From the NCBI RefSeq assembly GCF_000743715.1, contig NZ_JQEY01000003.1, positions 25-64,024 on the forward strand: a stretch of DNA of 64,000 bases. Reading direction: 5' to 3'. Both the position numbers and the translations under genes were made by a program. Below the pieces are notes generated by a model, which saw only the letters and a program-made list of their open reading frames with translations, was not told where the DNA came from and ran no database searches. Origin of the DNA: Palleronia rufa (GTDB taxonomy: Bacteria; Pseudomonadota; Alphaproteobacteria; Rhodobacterales; Rhodobacteraceae). Shown here in pieces: positions 7,065 to 17,018 of the stretch (position 1 is its first letter; every line of letters begins with the position of its first letter).

Positions 7065-9242
7065 TCAGTCGTCGCCGTGGGTCAGTTCCGGCACATCCGC
7101 GGCGCCCGCCGACCCCCGTCCCGACAGCGACGGATTCTCCATGAAGAACCGGTGACAGGAGAACGGGCGCGCATCGTCGTCGGCGGCCGGACGCTCATAG
7201 CTGCCATCGGGGCGCAGGATCCAGCTCTGCGCGGTGTCGGCCAGGTTCGCGGCCATGATCTGCCGCACGATCTGCGCCTTCACGGTCGGATTGTTGCATT
7301 CCACCAGGGTTTCCACCCGGCGGTTGAGATTGCGGCCCATCCAGTCGGCCGATGAAATGAACACCCGCGCCTTCTTGGACGGCAGTTCGCGCCCGTTGCC
7401 GACGCAGACGATGCGCGAATGTTCCAGGAATCGACCCACGATGGACTTGATGCGGATGTTCTCCGACAGGCCCGCGATTCCCGGCCTGAGCCCGCAGATG
7501 CCGCGAACCACCAGGCTGACCTTCACCCCGCGCCCCGAGACCTCATAGAGCTTGTTGATCACGTCGGTTTCGATCAGGGAGTTCATCTTGGCCCAGATCG
7601 CCGCGGGCTTGCCGGCCTCGGCGTTCTGCGCCTCCTGCTCGAACATCTCCAGAAGGCGCGGCTTCAGCGTCAGCGGAGACACGGCGAGGTTCTCCAGATC
7701 CTCCGGCTGCGCGTAGCCCGACAGGTAGTTGAAGAGCCGCGTCGTGTCGCGCCCCAGCGCGCCGTCGGTGGTGAAGAACGACAGGTCGGTATAGATCCGC
7801 GCGGTGATATGGTGGTAGTTGCCGGTCCCGAAGTGCGAATAGGTCACCATCCGGTCGCCCTCGCGCCGGATCACGGCAGAGATCTTGGCATGGGTCTTGA
7901 GGTTGATGAAACCGTAGACGACGTGGACGCCAGCGCGCTCCAGCTTGCGGGACTGGCGGATGTTCGCGGCCTCGTCGAACCGGGCCTTGAGCTCGACCAG
8001 GGCGGTGACCTGTTTGCCGGATTCGGCGGCTTCGCACAGCGCGTCGACGATCGGGCTGTCGTGGGAGGTGCGGTAGAGCGTCTGCTTGATTGCGACCACG
8101 GCGGGATCGCTGGCGGCCTGGTGGAGAAACCGCACAACCATGTCGAAGGTCTCGTACGGGTGGTGCAGCAGCATGTCCTTCTGGCGGATCGCCGCGAACA
8201 TGTCGCCCTCATGGTCCTGCACGCGCTCCGGCACGCGGGGGATGAACGACGGCCACAGCAGGTCCGGGCGGTCCTTCAGCACCAGTTCGGCCACATGGGC
8301 CACGCCGATCAGCCCGTCGGTCTCTATGGTCTCGCTCTCGGTGACCGGAAGCTCGTCCATGATGATCCGCTTCAGCCGCTCCGGCGCATGGGCCGAGATG
8401 TTCAGCCGCACGACCTCGCCCCTGCGGCGACGCTTCAGCGCGACCTCGAATTCGCGCACCAGGTCCTCTGCCTCGTCCTCCAGTTCCAGGTCGCTGTCCC
8501 GGAGCACACGGAACGTGCAGTATCCGGTCACCCTGTAGCGCGGATAGAGCGTCCCGATATGCAGCAGCAGCATGTCCTCCAGCGCCACGAAGCGGTGTTG
8601 TCCGTCGGGCGCGGGCAAGCGGATGAAGCGGTCGATCTGCTGGGGGATCGGCAGCAGCGCGCGCAGGATCCGCCCGTCGCTCTCGCGCTCCAGCTGCAAC
8701 GCCAGGGAATAGCCGGTGGAGGGGATGAACGGGAACGGATGCGCGGGGTCGATGGCCAGCGGGGACAGCACCGGAAAGACGCGGTTGAGGAACGTCTCTT
8801 CCAGGAATGCGCGATCGTCGCCGGTCAGTCTGTCCGCGTCGAGGATGTGGATGCCCTCCTCGGCCATGCGGGCCGTCAGCTCGGCGAAGACGACCTGCTG
8901 GCGCTCCATCAAGGACCTCGCGTTCGCGTCGATCCGGGTAAGCTGCTGGGCCGGCGACAGACCGTCGGCGCCTGGCGTGGTATTGCCGGAAATCGCAAGC
9001 TCCCGCAGACCGGCGACGCGGACGGTGTAGAACTCATCCAGATTGGTCGCCGAGATCGACAGGAACCGCAGCCGCTCCAGAAGCGGGACTCGCGCGTTTT
9101 CGGCCTCTTCCAGCACACGCCAGTTGAAGGCGAGCCAGGAAAGCTCTCGGTTGAAGTAGCGTCCGGCGCCGGTGAGGTCCTCACCGTCGGAGGGGTCCAC
9201 GGACGCGGGGAAGGGCGCGGCCAGGAAGTCGGTCTCGATCAT
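7065..9242 (-). CDS. ppk: Polyphosphate kinase 1
   Basis: A 725-residue PPK1, full length for the family, which reversibly polymerises the gamma-phosphate of ATP into polyphosphate. Seen are the N-terminal motif YFNRELSWLAFNWRVLEEA, the LSPLAIDPAHPFPF segment, and the catalytic phospho-His region SHFGTGNYHH in the first PLD-like domain. The start overlaps the hdaA stop by four bases, so translation is probably coupled. Confidence 0.97.
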   Translation of the reverse strand: MIETDFLAAPFPASVDPSDGEDLTGAGRYFNRELSWLAFNWRVLEEAENARVPLLERLRFLSISATNLDEFYTVRVAGLRELAISGNTTPGADGLSPAQQLTRIDANARSLMERQQVVFAELTARMAEEGIHILDADRLTGDDRAFLEETFLNRVFPVLSPLAIDPAHPFPFIPSTGYSLALQLERESDGRILRALLPIPQQIDRFIRLPAPDGQHRFVALEDMLLLHIGTLYPRYRVTGYCTFRVLRDSDLELEDEAEDLVREFEVALKRRRRGEVVRLNISAHAPERLKRIIMDELPVTESETIETDGLIGVAHVAELVLKDRPDLLWPSFIPRVPERVQDHEGDMFAAIRQKDMLLHHPYETFDMVVRFLHQAASDPAVVAIKQTLYRTSHDSPIVDALCEAAESGKQVTALVELKARFDEAANIRQSRKLERAGVHVVYGFINLKTHAKISAVIRREGDRMVTYSHFGTGNYHHITARIYTDLSFFTTDGALGRDTTRLFNYLSGYAQPEDLENLAVSPLTLKPRLLEMFEQEAQNAEAGKPAAIWAKMNSLIETDVINKLYEVSGRGVKVSLVVRGICGLRPGIAGLSENIRIKSIVGRFLEHSRIVCVGNGRELPSKKARVFISSADWMGRNLNRRVETLVECNNPTVKAQIVRQIMAANLADTAQSWILRPDGSYERPAADDDARPFSCHRFFMENPSLSGRGSAGAADVPELTHGDD

Positions 9243-9949
9243 GGCTGGTCGCCCGGCGCCGGGGTGTGACAGAGCGACGACACCCGATCCAGCGCAAGTC
9301 TGGCCAGCGGGACGGTCACCGCCTGCTGGCGGGCAAGCGACAGGCGGTCGATCTCTGTGGCCAGGGCGCGTGCAGCCGCGGCGGTGCGCGGCATCCGCGG
9401 GACGAGGAACATCAGCACCTGTGGCGCGACATCCATCCCCCGGTCCGCGAACTGCTTTTCCAGAAGCGCCCCCAGCAGCGCCTCGTCCGGAGGGTTCAGC
9501 TCGGCCGCGGTCAGCGCGCGCATCCGGCTGCGCAGGTCTGGCAGGGCCAGGGGCCAGTGAGCGGGCAGGGTGCGGCCGGTCAGAAGCAGAAAGCCGCCCG
9601 CCGCGCCCATGCGGTTGTAGAGATGGAAGAGCGCCGTTTCCGCCGCCGCGTCGCCGCCGATCGCGGGCACGTCCTCTACCGCGATGCGTCCCGCCCCGGC
9701 CAGCGTGGCGGTGTCCAAACGCGCCAGCTCCGCGGCCCCGACGATCACCGCGCCGGTATCGGCTGCCCAGACATGGGCCAGGTGGGTCTTGCCGGACGCC
9801 GCGGGTCCGCTCAGCGCCAGCCGCCCGCCCGGCCAGGGACCGCGTTCCAGGATCTCCAGCGCCGCCATGTTCGCCCGGGTGACGACGAAGGCCTGCCTTC
9901 CCAGAGCGGGCCGCAGGGCCAGGTCGAGCGCGAGCTGCTCCGGCCTCAT
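9239..9949 (-). CDS. hdaA: HdaA, DnaA regulatory inactivator
   Basis: A 236-residue AAA+ protein homologous to the DnaA core. It has a Walker A motif (SGPAASGKTHLAHVWA) near residue 45, a Walker B-like region (RIAVEDVPA) and sensor/arginine motifs. In alphaproteobacteria HdaA works with the DNA clamp to promote ATP hydrolysis by DnaA and so limit re-initiation. There is no DnaA domain IV for DNA binding, which separates it from DnaA. It overlaps perM upstream and ppk downstream by four bases each, suggesting one coupled operon. Confidence 0.88.
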   Translation of the reverse strand: MRPEQLALDLALRPALGRQAFVVTRANMAALEILERGPWPGGRLALSGPAASGKTHLAHVWAADTGAVIVGAAELARLDTATLAGAGRIAVEDVPAIGGDAAAETALFHLYNRMGAAGGFLLLTGRTLPAHWPLALPDLRSRMRALTAAELNPPDEALLGALLEKQFADRGMDVAPQVLMFLVPRMPRTAAAARALATEIDRLSLARQQAVTVPLARLALDRVSSLCHTPAPGDQP

Positions 9950-11049
9950 GGCTCCTCCGACGTGCCGCGGTAGAGCGCGCTCTGGCGGTAGCGATGGGTC
10001 AGGAACCGCGCGATGACGCCCAGCGCGGCGGAAAGCGGCACCGCGACCAGAAGGCCCACGAACCCGAAGATCGATCCGAAGGCGGACAGCGCGAACAGCA
10101 GCCAGACCGGATGCAGCCCCACCGACGAGCCGACCAGCTTCGGCGTCAGGACGTTGCCCTCGACGAACTGTCCGGACTGGAAGATCGCCCAGACCACGAC
10201 GATCCAGAACCAGTCGCCCCAGAACTGAAAAAGCGCCAGGCCGATGGCGAGGATCCCGCCCACCAGCGCGCCGACGTAGGGAATGAAGGTGAGCGCCCCG
10301 GCGATGGCCCCGACGATGAAGCCGAACTGAAGCCCCACCAGTCCCAGCGCCACCGCGTAATACGTCCCCAGGATCAGGCAGACCAGCCCCTGTCCGCGCA
10401 CGAAGGAGGCCAGCGTCCTGTCCACGTCGCGCGCCACCTGGCGGATCGTCTGCTGGTGCTCGCGCGGGAGCAACGCGTCGATCTGGGCCACCATCCGGTC
10501 CCAGTCGATCAACAGGTAGAAGGCCACCACCGGTACGATGACGAACAGCACCAGCGTACTGAAGAGCCCGGTGACCGACACCAGCACGCCCTCCAGCAGC
10601 AGGCCCGCGCGTTCGCGCAGCGCGTTGCTGAAGTTGGTCAGCATGGTCCTGAGAGACGTCTCGATATCCGCGAAGTCGGGGAAGCGCTCCACCAGACCCG
10701 GATAGTTGGTCGACAGCCAGTCCTGCAACCGCGCCAGCAGGGACGGGGCCTGTTCGACCAGCATGGCGATCCGCTCTGACAGCATGATAGCCTGGCTGAT
10801 CAGCGTGGGGATCACCAGCACCACCATCGCCACCAGGATCAGCACCATGATCACCGCGATGACCGCCACAGAGGCGCCGCGGCTCAGGCCCAGACGCTCC
10901 AGCCGGTCGGCGATCGGGTCCAGCAGATAGGCCACCGCGGCCCCCAGCAGGAAGGGCATGATCACGTTCCCGAGCCACCACAGCAGCACGAAGAACACCA
11001 GGGCGGCGATGCCCCAGTACTTGAGCTGGTCTCTGACGGGGAGGGCCAT
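9946..11049 (-). CDS. AI-2E/PerM-family membrane protein
   Basis: A 367-residue polytopic inner-membrane protein. Hydrophobic segments lie near residues 12-45, 60-85, 150-175 and, after a soluble segment, at 210-345, with the family signature PYVGALVGGILA. The family (PerM/YdiK/TqsA) is proposed to transport small solutes, but its substrate is usually unknown. It is the first gene of the perM-hdaA-ppk set. The start at 11049 (MALPVRDQ) fits the family N-terminus better than longer starts. Confidence 0.85.
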   Translation of the reverse strand: MALPVRDQLKYWGIAALVFFVLLWWLGNVIMPFLLGAAVAYLLDPIADRLERLGLSRGASVAVIAVIMVLILVAMVVLVIPTLISQAIMLSERIAMLVEQAPSLLARLQDWLSTNYPGLVERFPDFADIETSLRTMLTNFSNALRERAGLLLEGVLVSVTGLFSTLVLFVIVPVVAFYLLIDWDRMVAQIDALLPREHQQTIRQVARDVDRTLASFVRGQGLVCLILGTYYAVALGLVGLQFGFIVGAIAGALTFIPYVGALVGGILAIGLALFQFWGDWFWIVVVWAIFQSGQFVEGNVLTPKLVGSSVGLHPVWLLFALSAFGSIFGFVGLLVAVPLSAALGVIARFLTHRYRQSALYRGTSEEP

Positions 11050-11164
11050 GGGCTTGTGCCTTGTTCGCGGGATGATCCCTTGTCTCGCATGGTCCCGCCG
11101 GACGCAAGCCAGGCGGCCATGCGTCGGCTGTCGCAGGCCGTCCCGATGCGCTAGGTCAGGGCCC

Positions 11165-11965
11165 ATGAAACAGATCGTCTGCATCAACTGGGGCACCAAG
11201 TACGGCCCGCCCTATATCGACCGCCTCTACGGCATGGTCGCGCGCAACGTCACGCCGCCGTTCCGCTTCGTGTGTTTCTGCGAAGATCCCGCCGGCATCC
11301 GTCCGGAGGTCGAGACGCAGCCCCTGCCGCCCATCGACTACGAGATCCCGGAGACCAGGACCGGGATCTGGCCGAAATCCCGGCTCTGGGGCGCGCGGCT
11401 GGGCGATCTGGAGGGGCCGGTGCTGTTTCTTGACCTCGACGTGGTGGTGACCGGATCGCTCGACCCGTTCTTCGAGGCGGGCGACCCCAACCGGGTGATC
11501 TTGGCTCCGAACCCGACCAACCCGCTGGAACGGCTTGGCCAGACCAGCGTGTTCCGCTTTCCGGTGGGCGCTTTGCTGCCGCTCCAGCAGGCGTTCGGGG
11601 CGGATGCCGCGCGCATCGCCGCCGAGTACCGCTATGAGCAGCGCTTCGTGACCCGCATGGCCCCCGGCGGCGCGCAGTTCTTCCCGAAAGGATGGGTGGC
11701 GCATTTCCGCCGCCATTGCCGCAGGCCCTTTCCGCTGAACTACGCGCTGGCGCCGCGACTGCCGAAGGAAGCGCGGATCGTGATCTTCGCCGGGCACCTG
11801 GGTCCGCAGGACGCGATCGCGGGACGCTACCGGGCAGAGGGGGCCACCACCGCCCGCGCGCATCTGTCGGAATTGCTGCGGGTCCGTCCGCGCGGATCGG
11901 CCTGGGCGCATCTGCGCCATTTCATCCGCCCCGCCCCTTGGGTGGACGAGCACTGGCGCGCGTGA
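11165..11965 (+). CDS. Putative glycosyltransferase
   Basis: A 266-residue protein, probably cytosolic, with an N-terminal Rossmann-like start (QIVCINWGTKYG) and the motif VLFLDLDVVVTGSLD near residue 90, which resembles the DxD metal/nucleotide-sugar site of GT-A enzymes. HxGPQD near the C-terminus may also contribute to the active site. It is transcribed towards proS and diverges from perM. The acceptor and sugar cannot be inferred. The glycosyltransferase call rests on the DxD context and overall layout. Confidence 0.65.
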   Translation: MKQIVCINWGTKYGPPYIDRLYGMVARNVTPPFRFVCFCEDPAGIRPEVETQPLPPIDYEIPETRTGIWPKSRLWGARLGDLEGPVLFLDLDVVVTGSLDPFFEAGDPNRVILAPNPTNPLERLGQTSVFRFPVGALLPLQQAFGADAARIAAEYRYEQRFVTRMAPGGAQFFPKGWVAHFRRHCRRPFPLNYALAPRLPKEARIVIFAGHLGPQDAIAGRYRAEGATTARAHLSELLRVRPRGSAWAHLRHFIRPAPWVDEHWRA

Positions 11966-12025
11966 TCTTGCGGGGGCCGGGCCGATGGCTTAGCCATCGC
12001 GACGCACCGTCCAGGAGCCCGTCCC

Positions 12026-13360
12026 ATGCGCCTCAGCCGTTATTTCCTGCCCGTTATCAAGGAAACGCCCAGCGACGCCGCCATCGCCAGCCACCGGCTG
12101 ATGCTGCGCGCGGGTATGATCAAGCAGGCCGCCGCCGGGATCTATTCGTGGTTGCCCCTGGGGTTCAGGGTGCTCAGGACGCTGGAGCGGATCGTCCATG
12201 AGGAACAGCAGAAGGCGGGCCACATCCCGATGCTGATGCCGACGTTGCAGCCCGCCGACCTGTGGCGCGAGAGCGGCCGCTTCGATGCCTATGGCGATGA
12301 GCTTCTGCGCATCCGCGACCGCCACGACCGCGACATGCTCTACGGTCCCACCAACGAGGAGATGATCACCGACATCTTCCGTGCCCATGTCGGCAGCTAC
12401 CGCGAGTTGCCGCTGACCCTCTACCACATCCAGTGGAAGTTCCGCGATGAGGTGCGCCCGCGGTTCGGGGTGATGCGGGGGCGGGAATTCTACATGAAGG
12501 ACGGCTACACGTTCGACCTGACCCGCGACGACGCGATCCATGCCTACAACCGCCATATGCTGAGCTACCTGCGCACCTATGAGCGCATGGGGCTGAAGGC
12601 GATTCCGATGCGTGCGGATTCCGGGCCCATCGGCGGCGACGACACCCATGAGTTCCTGGTGCTGGCCGAAACCGGTGAATCAGAGGTGTTCTACGACCGC
12701 GCGATCCTAGATCTGCGCTTTGGCGACCGGCCGGTCGATTTCGACGACCGCGCGGGCTGCCAAGCCATCGTGGACGAATGGACCGCCCCCTATGCCCGCA
12801 CGGATGAGACCCACGACGCCGACCGTTTCGCGCAGATTCCTGCGGACCGGCAGATGACGTCGCGCGGCATAGAGGTCGGCCAGATCTTCTATTTCGGCAC
12901 CAAGTACTCCGAACCCATGGGCGCGACCGTCTCGACCGCCGAAGGCGCTCAGGTGCCGGTCCACATGGGTTCGCACGGCATCGGCGTGTCCCGTCTGGTC
13001 GGCGCGATCATAGAGGCAAGCCACGACGACAAGGGAATCATATGGCCCGAGGGGGTCACCCCGTTCCACTGCGGCATCGTGAACCTGCGTCAGGGCGACG
13101 GCGATTGCGACACCGCCTGCGCCCGGATCGAGGGCGAGCTGGCCGCCAGGGGGCTGGAGGCGCTCTACGACGACCGGGAAGAGCGGGCGGGCGCCAAATT
13201 CGCGACGATGGATCTGATCGGATTGCCCTGGCGCATCACCGTGGGGCCGCGCGGCCTGAAGGACGGCAAGGTGGAACTGACCGCCCGCAGAACCGGCGAC
13301 ACCGAAGAGATGTCGGTCGCGGCGGCGATCGACCGCGTGGCGCAGATCTACGGGGTCTAG
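12026..13360 (+). CDS. proS: Prolyl-tRNA synthetase (short form)
   Basis: A 444-residue class II synthetase that charges tRNA-Pro in the cytosol. Motif 1 is in the region after [16 protein letters not shown]; motif 2 is [17 protein letters not shown]; motif 3 is near [13 protein letters not shown]. The C-terminal anticodon-binding domain follows ([17 protein letters not shown]). The editing INS domain found in the longer bacterial form is absent, as is normal for alphaproteobacterial ProRS. A strong hairpin follows the gene. Confidence 0.97.
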   Translation: MRLSRYFLPVIKETPSDAAIASHRLMLRAGMIKQAAAGIYSWLPLGFRVLRTLERIVHEEQQKAGHIPMLMPTLQPADLWRESGRFDAYGDELLRIRDRHDRDMLYGPTNEEMITDIFRAHVGSYRELPLTLYHIQWKFRDEVRPRFGVMRGREFYMKDGYTFDLTRDDAIHAYNRHMLSYLRTYERMGLKAIPMRADSGPIGGDDTHEFLVLAETGESEVFYDRAILDLRFGDRPVDFDDRAGCQAIVDEWTAPYARTDETHDADRFAQIPADRQMTSRGIEVGQIFYFGTKYSEPMGATVSTAEGAQVPVHMGSHGIGVSRLVGAIIEASHDDKGIIWPEGVTPFHCGIVNLRQGDGDCDTACARIEGELAARGLEALYDDREERAGAKFATMDLIGLPWRITVGPRGLKDGKVELTARRTGDTEEMSVAAAIDRVAQIYGV

Positions 13361-13383
13361 CCAGCCGGGGCCGCGAACGAAAG

Positions 13384-13408
13384 CGGGCCGGCCCAAAGGG
13401 CCGACCCG
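13384..13408 (+). terminator. Terminator-like hairpin after proS
   Basis: An 11-bp stem (CGGGCCGGCCC paired with GGGCCGACCCG, one mismatch) with an AAA loop starts 24 bases after the proS stop. No run of T follows, so intrinsic termination may be partial. The position suggests the end of the proS transcript. Confidence 0.6.
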
Positions 13409-13616
13409 GATAACTCGTGACCAAGCAGATCACTCACTAAAATATCAGAGCCCGGAATATCGTGGGCTTGAGTATGGCCTATTCACGCGCGGCGGCGGGG
13501 GAAGTTTCCGGCCGGGCCGGTTTTTTGGATCACGGAATCGCGATCCGGCGTGTCGGACGTGGCGGAACACACGCGCGCCGATGCGGTTGACCTGTCTCAA
13601 AGCCCGGAGGATCCCC

Positions 13617-14807
13617 ATGCCCACCCGTCTGATCGCCGCCGTCCTTGCATCGACGCTTGCCGCGCCTGCCCTTGCCCAGCCGGTCGAGCAGGGTCCGAAG
13701 AACGTTCCCGAATTCTCTCCCGCCTTCGACGCCCAGACCCGCGCTCCGGCCCTGCCGGAAACGCAGGTAGAGGTCGCCGAGGTCGCCGGCGGGCTCGATC
13801 GTCCCTGGGGGATCGAGGTCCTGCCCGACGGGCGCTATCTGGTCACCGAGCTCAAGGGCACGTTGCGTCTGGTGACCCGCGACGGTGAGGTCGGAACGCC
13901 CATTTCCGGAGTGCCGGAGGTGCTGTACGAAGGGCAGGGCGGACTTCTGGACGTGGCATTGGCAGAGGATTTCCAGACCAGCCGCGTGGTATTCCTGACC
14001 TATGCCAAGCCCATGCCGGACGGGCTGAACGCCACCGCCGCCGCCCGCGGTGTGCTCAGCGGCGACGGCACCGCGCTGAGCCAGGTCACCGACATTTTCG
14101 TTCAGGATCCCCCGGTCGAGCCGCCGATGCATTTCGGATCCAGGCTCGTGCCGGATGGCGCAAACGTCTATATCACGACCGGCGAACATTCGTCGCAGGC
14201 CACCCGCGTCTTTGCCCAGGACCTGGACAAGACGTTCGGAAAGGTGATCCGCGTCACCTCCTCCGGTGAGATACCCGAAAACAATCCATTCGCGGATCGA
14301 GACGGCGCCAGGCCGGAGATCTGGACGCTGGGGCATCGCAACATCCAGGGGGCGGACCTCAACCCCGACACCGGCGCGCTCTGGACCCTGGAGCACGGCC
14401 CCGCCGGCGGGGACGAGTTGAACCTGATCGAGCCGGGCGCCAACTACGGCTGGCCGCAGGTGAGCTATGGGCGTCAGTATGCCGGTCCCCTGATCGGCAT
14501 CGGAAAGCCGCGCGCGGAGGGCTTCACCGAACCGCGCTACTACTGGGACCCGGTCATCGCCCCCGGCGGCTTTGCCTTTTACGACGGCGACATGTTCCCC
14601 GACTGGCAGGGCGACGTGCTGGCCGGTTCGCTCAATCCCGGCGGCCTGGTCCGCCTGACGCTGGACGGCGACACCGTGACGGGCGAAGAGCGTCTGGTGA
14701 CCGACCGGGGCCGGATCCGCGACGTTGAGATCGATAAGGACGGCGCGGTGCTGCTGCTGGTCGATGCGCCCGACGGCAGCCTCCTGCGCGTCACCCCCGC
14801 CGGCTGA
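13617..14807 (+). CDS. PQQ-type soluble aldose sugar dehydrogenase
   Basis: A 396-residue secreted protein of the GDH/HHIP beta-propeller family (YliI/Asd type). Residues 1-20 are a Sec signal peptide ending in ALAQP. The propeller has the typical motifs GGLDRPWGIEVLPDG, GQGGLLDVAL, TLGHRNIQG, EHGPAGGDELN and GANYGWP; the His and Arg residues in these stretches match the PQQ/active-site region of the family. It would oxidise sugars in the periplasm. A GGAGG ribosome binding site precedes the ATG at 13617. It stands alone. Confidence 0.85.
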   Translation: MPTRLIAAVLASTLAAPALAQPVEQGPKNVPEFSPAFDAQTRAPALPETQVEVAEVAGGLDRPWGIEVLPDGRYLVTELKGTLRLVTRDGEVGTPISGVPEVLYEGQGGLLDVALAEDFQTSRVVFLTYAKPMPDGLNATAAARGVLSGDGTALSQVTDIFVQDPPVEPPMHFGSRLVPDGANVYITTGEHSSQATRVFAQDLDKTFGKVIRVTSSGEIPENNPFADRDGARPEIWTLGHRNIQGADLNPDTGALWTLEHGPAGGDELNLIEPGANYGWPQVSYGRQYAGPLIGIGKPRAEGFTEPRYYWDPVIAPGGFAFYDGDMFPDWQGDVLAGSLNPGGLVRLTLDGDTVTGEERLVTDRGRIRDVEIDKDGAVLLLVDAPDGSLLRVTPAG

Positions 14808-14882
14808 CACCGCTTCGCCTGCGTCGCGGCGGATCGCCCGGGGTCTTGGCGCAGGCGGACGGCCCGTGCCGGGCGCGTGGCG

Positions 14883-15197
14883 CTACCGCCGCCGGGCGTC
14901 ACGCACCGCGCGTTCCAGTTCCATGGCGCGGCGCATGTCCGTCTCGGCGATCTCGGCCAGCAGGGCGCGGCGGCGCGTCCGGTCCACCTCCGATGACAGC
15001 CTTGCCCGCAGGTCTTCCAGCTTTCTGTTCAGCACCACGACGGGCGGCGTGTAGCCCGATTTGCGGAGTGATTTCGGCACCACGGGATCGCCCGCCCGCC
15101 AGGTAAAGGGCTTGCCCGCGCCCGGAAGGTTGTCGAACGCGCCCTCTTCCATGGCTGCCTCGATCCGCTCTTCGGCGATGCGCTGGAAAAATCGCAT
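14883..15197 (-). CDS. DUF1992 (DnaJC28-like) protein
   Basis: A 104-residue protein matching the DUF1992 pattern: IAEERIEAAMEEGAFDNLPGAG near the N-terminus, a KPF motif, then a basic C-terminal helix. Function is unknown; the domain also occurs in the DnaJ-related DNAJC28. The start is uncertain. ATG at 15197 (MRFFQ) leaves 37 bases to the upstream gene; ATG at 15257 would overlap that gene's end by 23 bases and add 20 residues. Neither has a strong ribosome binding site. Confidence 0.75.
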   Translation of the reverse strand: MRFFQRIAEERIEAAMEEGAFDNLPGAGKPFTWRAGDPVVPKSLRKSGYTPPVVVLNRKLEDLRARLSSEVDRTRRRALLAEIAETDMRRAMELERAVRDARRR

Positions 15198-15234
15198 GGA
15201 ACCGCCGTCGGTCAGGGCGCGGAGAGCGTCGCCG

Positions 15235-16860
15235 TCATGCGGAGAGGCCCAGTTCATAGGGGTGGATCTCGAAGGTCGGGTGCTGCTCGGCGCCGACCAC
15301 CTCGGGGCGCGCATGCCGGAAGGTCGCGCGCCAGAAGGGCTGCACCACCACGCCTTCCTCGCGCAGGATCGTTTCCAGCTCTCCCATCAGCTCTGCCCGG
15401 CGATCGGCATCGGCGATGCCTTCCGCCTCCGACAGCACCCGGTCGAAATCCTCGTTGGAAAACGCGGTCTCGTTCCAGGGCACGCCGGACTTGTAGGCCA
15501 ACGCATAGGTCTGGATGCCCAGGGGACGGTGGCCCCAATCGGTGGCCGACAGCGGATATTGCGTCCAGTTGTTCCAGAACGTGGCCCCCGGCACGACAGA
15601 GCGCGACACGCTCAGGCCCGCATCGCGCAGCATCGCCGCCATGGCGTCCGCGGTGTTGCGCCGCCAGTCGTCGTCCAGCGACACGATGTCGAACGCGAAT
15701 CCCGCCTGGCCCGCGTCCTCGAGCAGCGCCATCGCCTCGTCCGGGGCATAGGTCGAGGGACCGATATCGGCGAAATCGGGCTGGATCGGCGCCACATGGT
15801 GGTTCGCGGCCTCCGCCCCGCGTCCCGAATATCCCAGTTCCAGCAGGGTCGCGTTGTCGGTCGCCATCTGCAGCGCGCGCCGCACCCGCACGTCGTCATA
15901 GGGCGCGCTCGACTGGTTCGCGCGGATGACGACAGTGGCCGAGGTATCGGCCTCTGAGAGGGTCCAGCCGATGGTGTCGAAGAGGTCGATGAATTCGCCC
16001 ACGGATTCGTACACCATGTCGATCTCGCCGGCATCGGCCGCCGCGAACCACGACGCGGGATCCGTGCCATAGTCGATGAACTCGATCCGGTCGAGCGTGG
16101 CGGGCCCGAAGACCTCCGCACCCCACCAGTCGTGGCCCTCGCGCTTCTCGATCGCGGCGCGGACGCCGACCTCGTACTCCGCCGGGGCGTAGGCGCCGGT
16201 GCCCTTGGTCTCCAGCGGATCGCCCGAAAAGTCCCGGGGTACGATGGCGGCAGAAAAGTCGGAGAAGCTGGCGATCAGAGTCACGTCCGGCCTGGACAGG
16301 GCCAGCCGCACCACGCCGTCGCCGGACACCTCGATCGCGCCCTCGCGGGCCTGGCCGGTCTCCTCGTCTATGAGCGCGCCCATGCGCGGGGCCATGGTGT
16401 TGCCCTCGACCGCCTGTTCGCACCAGCGGCCGATGTTGAACGCCACGTCCTCGGCGGTGAAATCGGTGCCGTCGGACCAGGTGACGCCGGGGCGGATGCG
16501 CAACGTGTAGCCGGTCGCGTCCTCGTCGATCTCCCAGCTTTCCAGCAGCATCGGGGAGAACGAGCCGTCGCGCTCGTACCTCACCAGGTATTCCAGCCAG
16601 CCGCGGGTGACATTGGCCATCTGCGGCCAGTCGTAGAGCCGCGGATCCTTCAGCGCCCGCACGTCCTGCTGGATCCGCAGGGTGCCGCCCGGGCGGCGCT
16701 CCTGCGCGCGCGCGGGCGCGGGGACCAGGCCCAGCAGCCCGTAGGCCGCGCCGGTCGTCAGACCCAGCGACGTGGCCCGGGTCAGAAACTCGCGCCGGGA
16801 CAGGGCGCCGCGGGCCGCATCGCGCAGAAGTGTCCGGGCGTGGGGGTGAGAAACGGTCAT
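15235..16860 (-). CDS. ABC solute-binding protein, family 5, Tat-exported
   Basis: A 541-residue periplasmic peptide/opine-type solute-binding protein (SBP_bac_5). The N-terminus has a twin-arginine motif SRREFLTRA followed by a hydrophobic stretch and an ARAQ cleavage site at about residue 52, so it is exported folded. The body shows the family features LLESWEIDEDATGYTLRIRPG and FTAEDVAFN. No permease or ATPase genes are adjacent, so it is an orphan that must work with a transporter encoded elsewhere. The ligand is not predictable. Confidence 0.9.
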   Translation of the reverse strand: MTVSHPHARTLLRDAARGALSRREFLTRATSLGLTTGAAYGLLGLVPAPARAQERRPGGTLRIQQDVRALKDPRLYDWPQMANVTRGWLEYLVRYERDGSFSPMLLESWEIDEDATGYTLRIRPGVTWSDGTDFTAEDVAFNIGRWCEQAVEGNTMAPRMGALIDEETGQAREGAIEVSGDGVVRLALSRPDVTLIASFSDFSAAIVPRDFSGDPLETKGTGAYAPAEYEVGVRAAIEKREGHDWWGAEVFGPATLDRIEFIDYGTDPASWFAAADAGEIDMVYESVGEFIDLFDTIGWTLSEADTSATVVIRANQSSAPYDDVRVRRALQMATDNATLLELGYSGRGAEAANHHVAPIQPDFADIGPSTYAPDEAMALLEDAGQAGFAFDIVSLDDDWRRNTADAMAAMLRDAGLSVSRSVVPGATFWNNWTQYPLSATDWGHRPLGIQTYALAYKSGVPWNETAFSNEDFDRVLSEAEGIADADRRAELMGELETILREEGVVVQPFWRATFRHARPEVVGAEQHPTFEIHPYELGLSA

Positions 16861-17018
16861 GAGCGGGTCCTCGAACTTTCGGTTTCGGGGCGAAATAGCG
16901 GGCGCGGGCGCCCTATCCAGTCACGGTGCGGTCAGCGGCCCGCTTCAGGTGGCCGCGGCCTTGACCCGGCACGCGGCTTGTCCCAAGGCTCCGCCGACCC
17001 GTCCAGGAGATCCGCCCC

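Noticed and set aside
5312-7144. A 610-codon plus-strand frame opposite ppx.
   Set aside because: It is a shadow frame typical of high-GC genes; the minus strand encodes a clear exopolyphosphatase with conserved motifs. The same applies to 7419-9269 opposite ppk and 21375-23459 opposite the TRAP permease.
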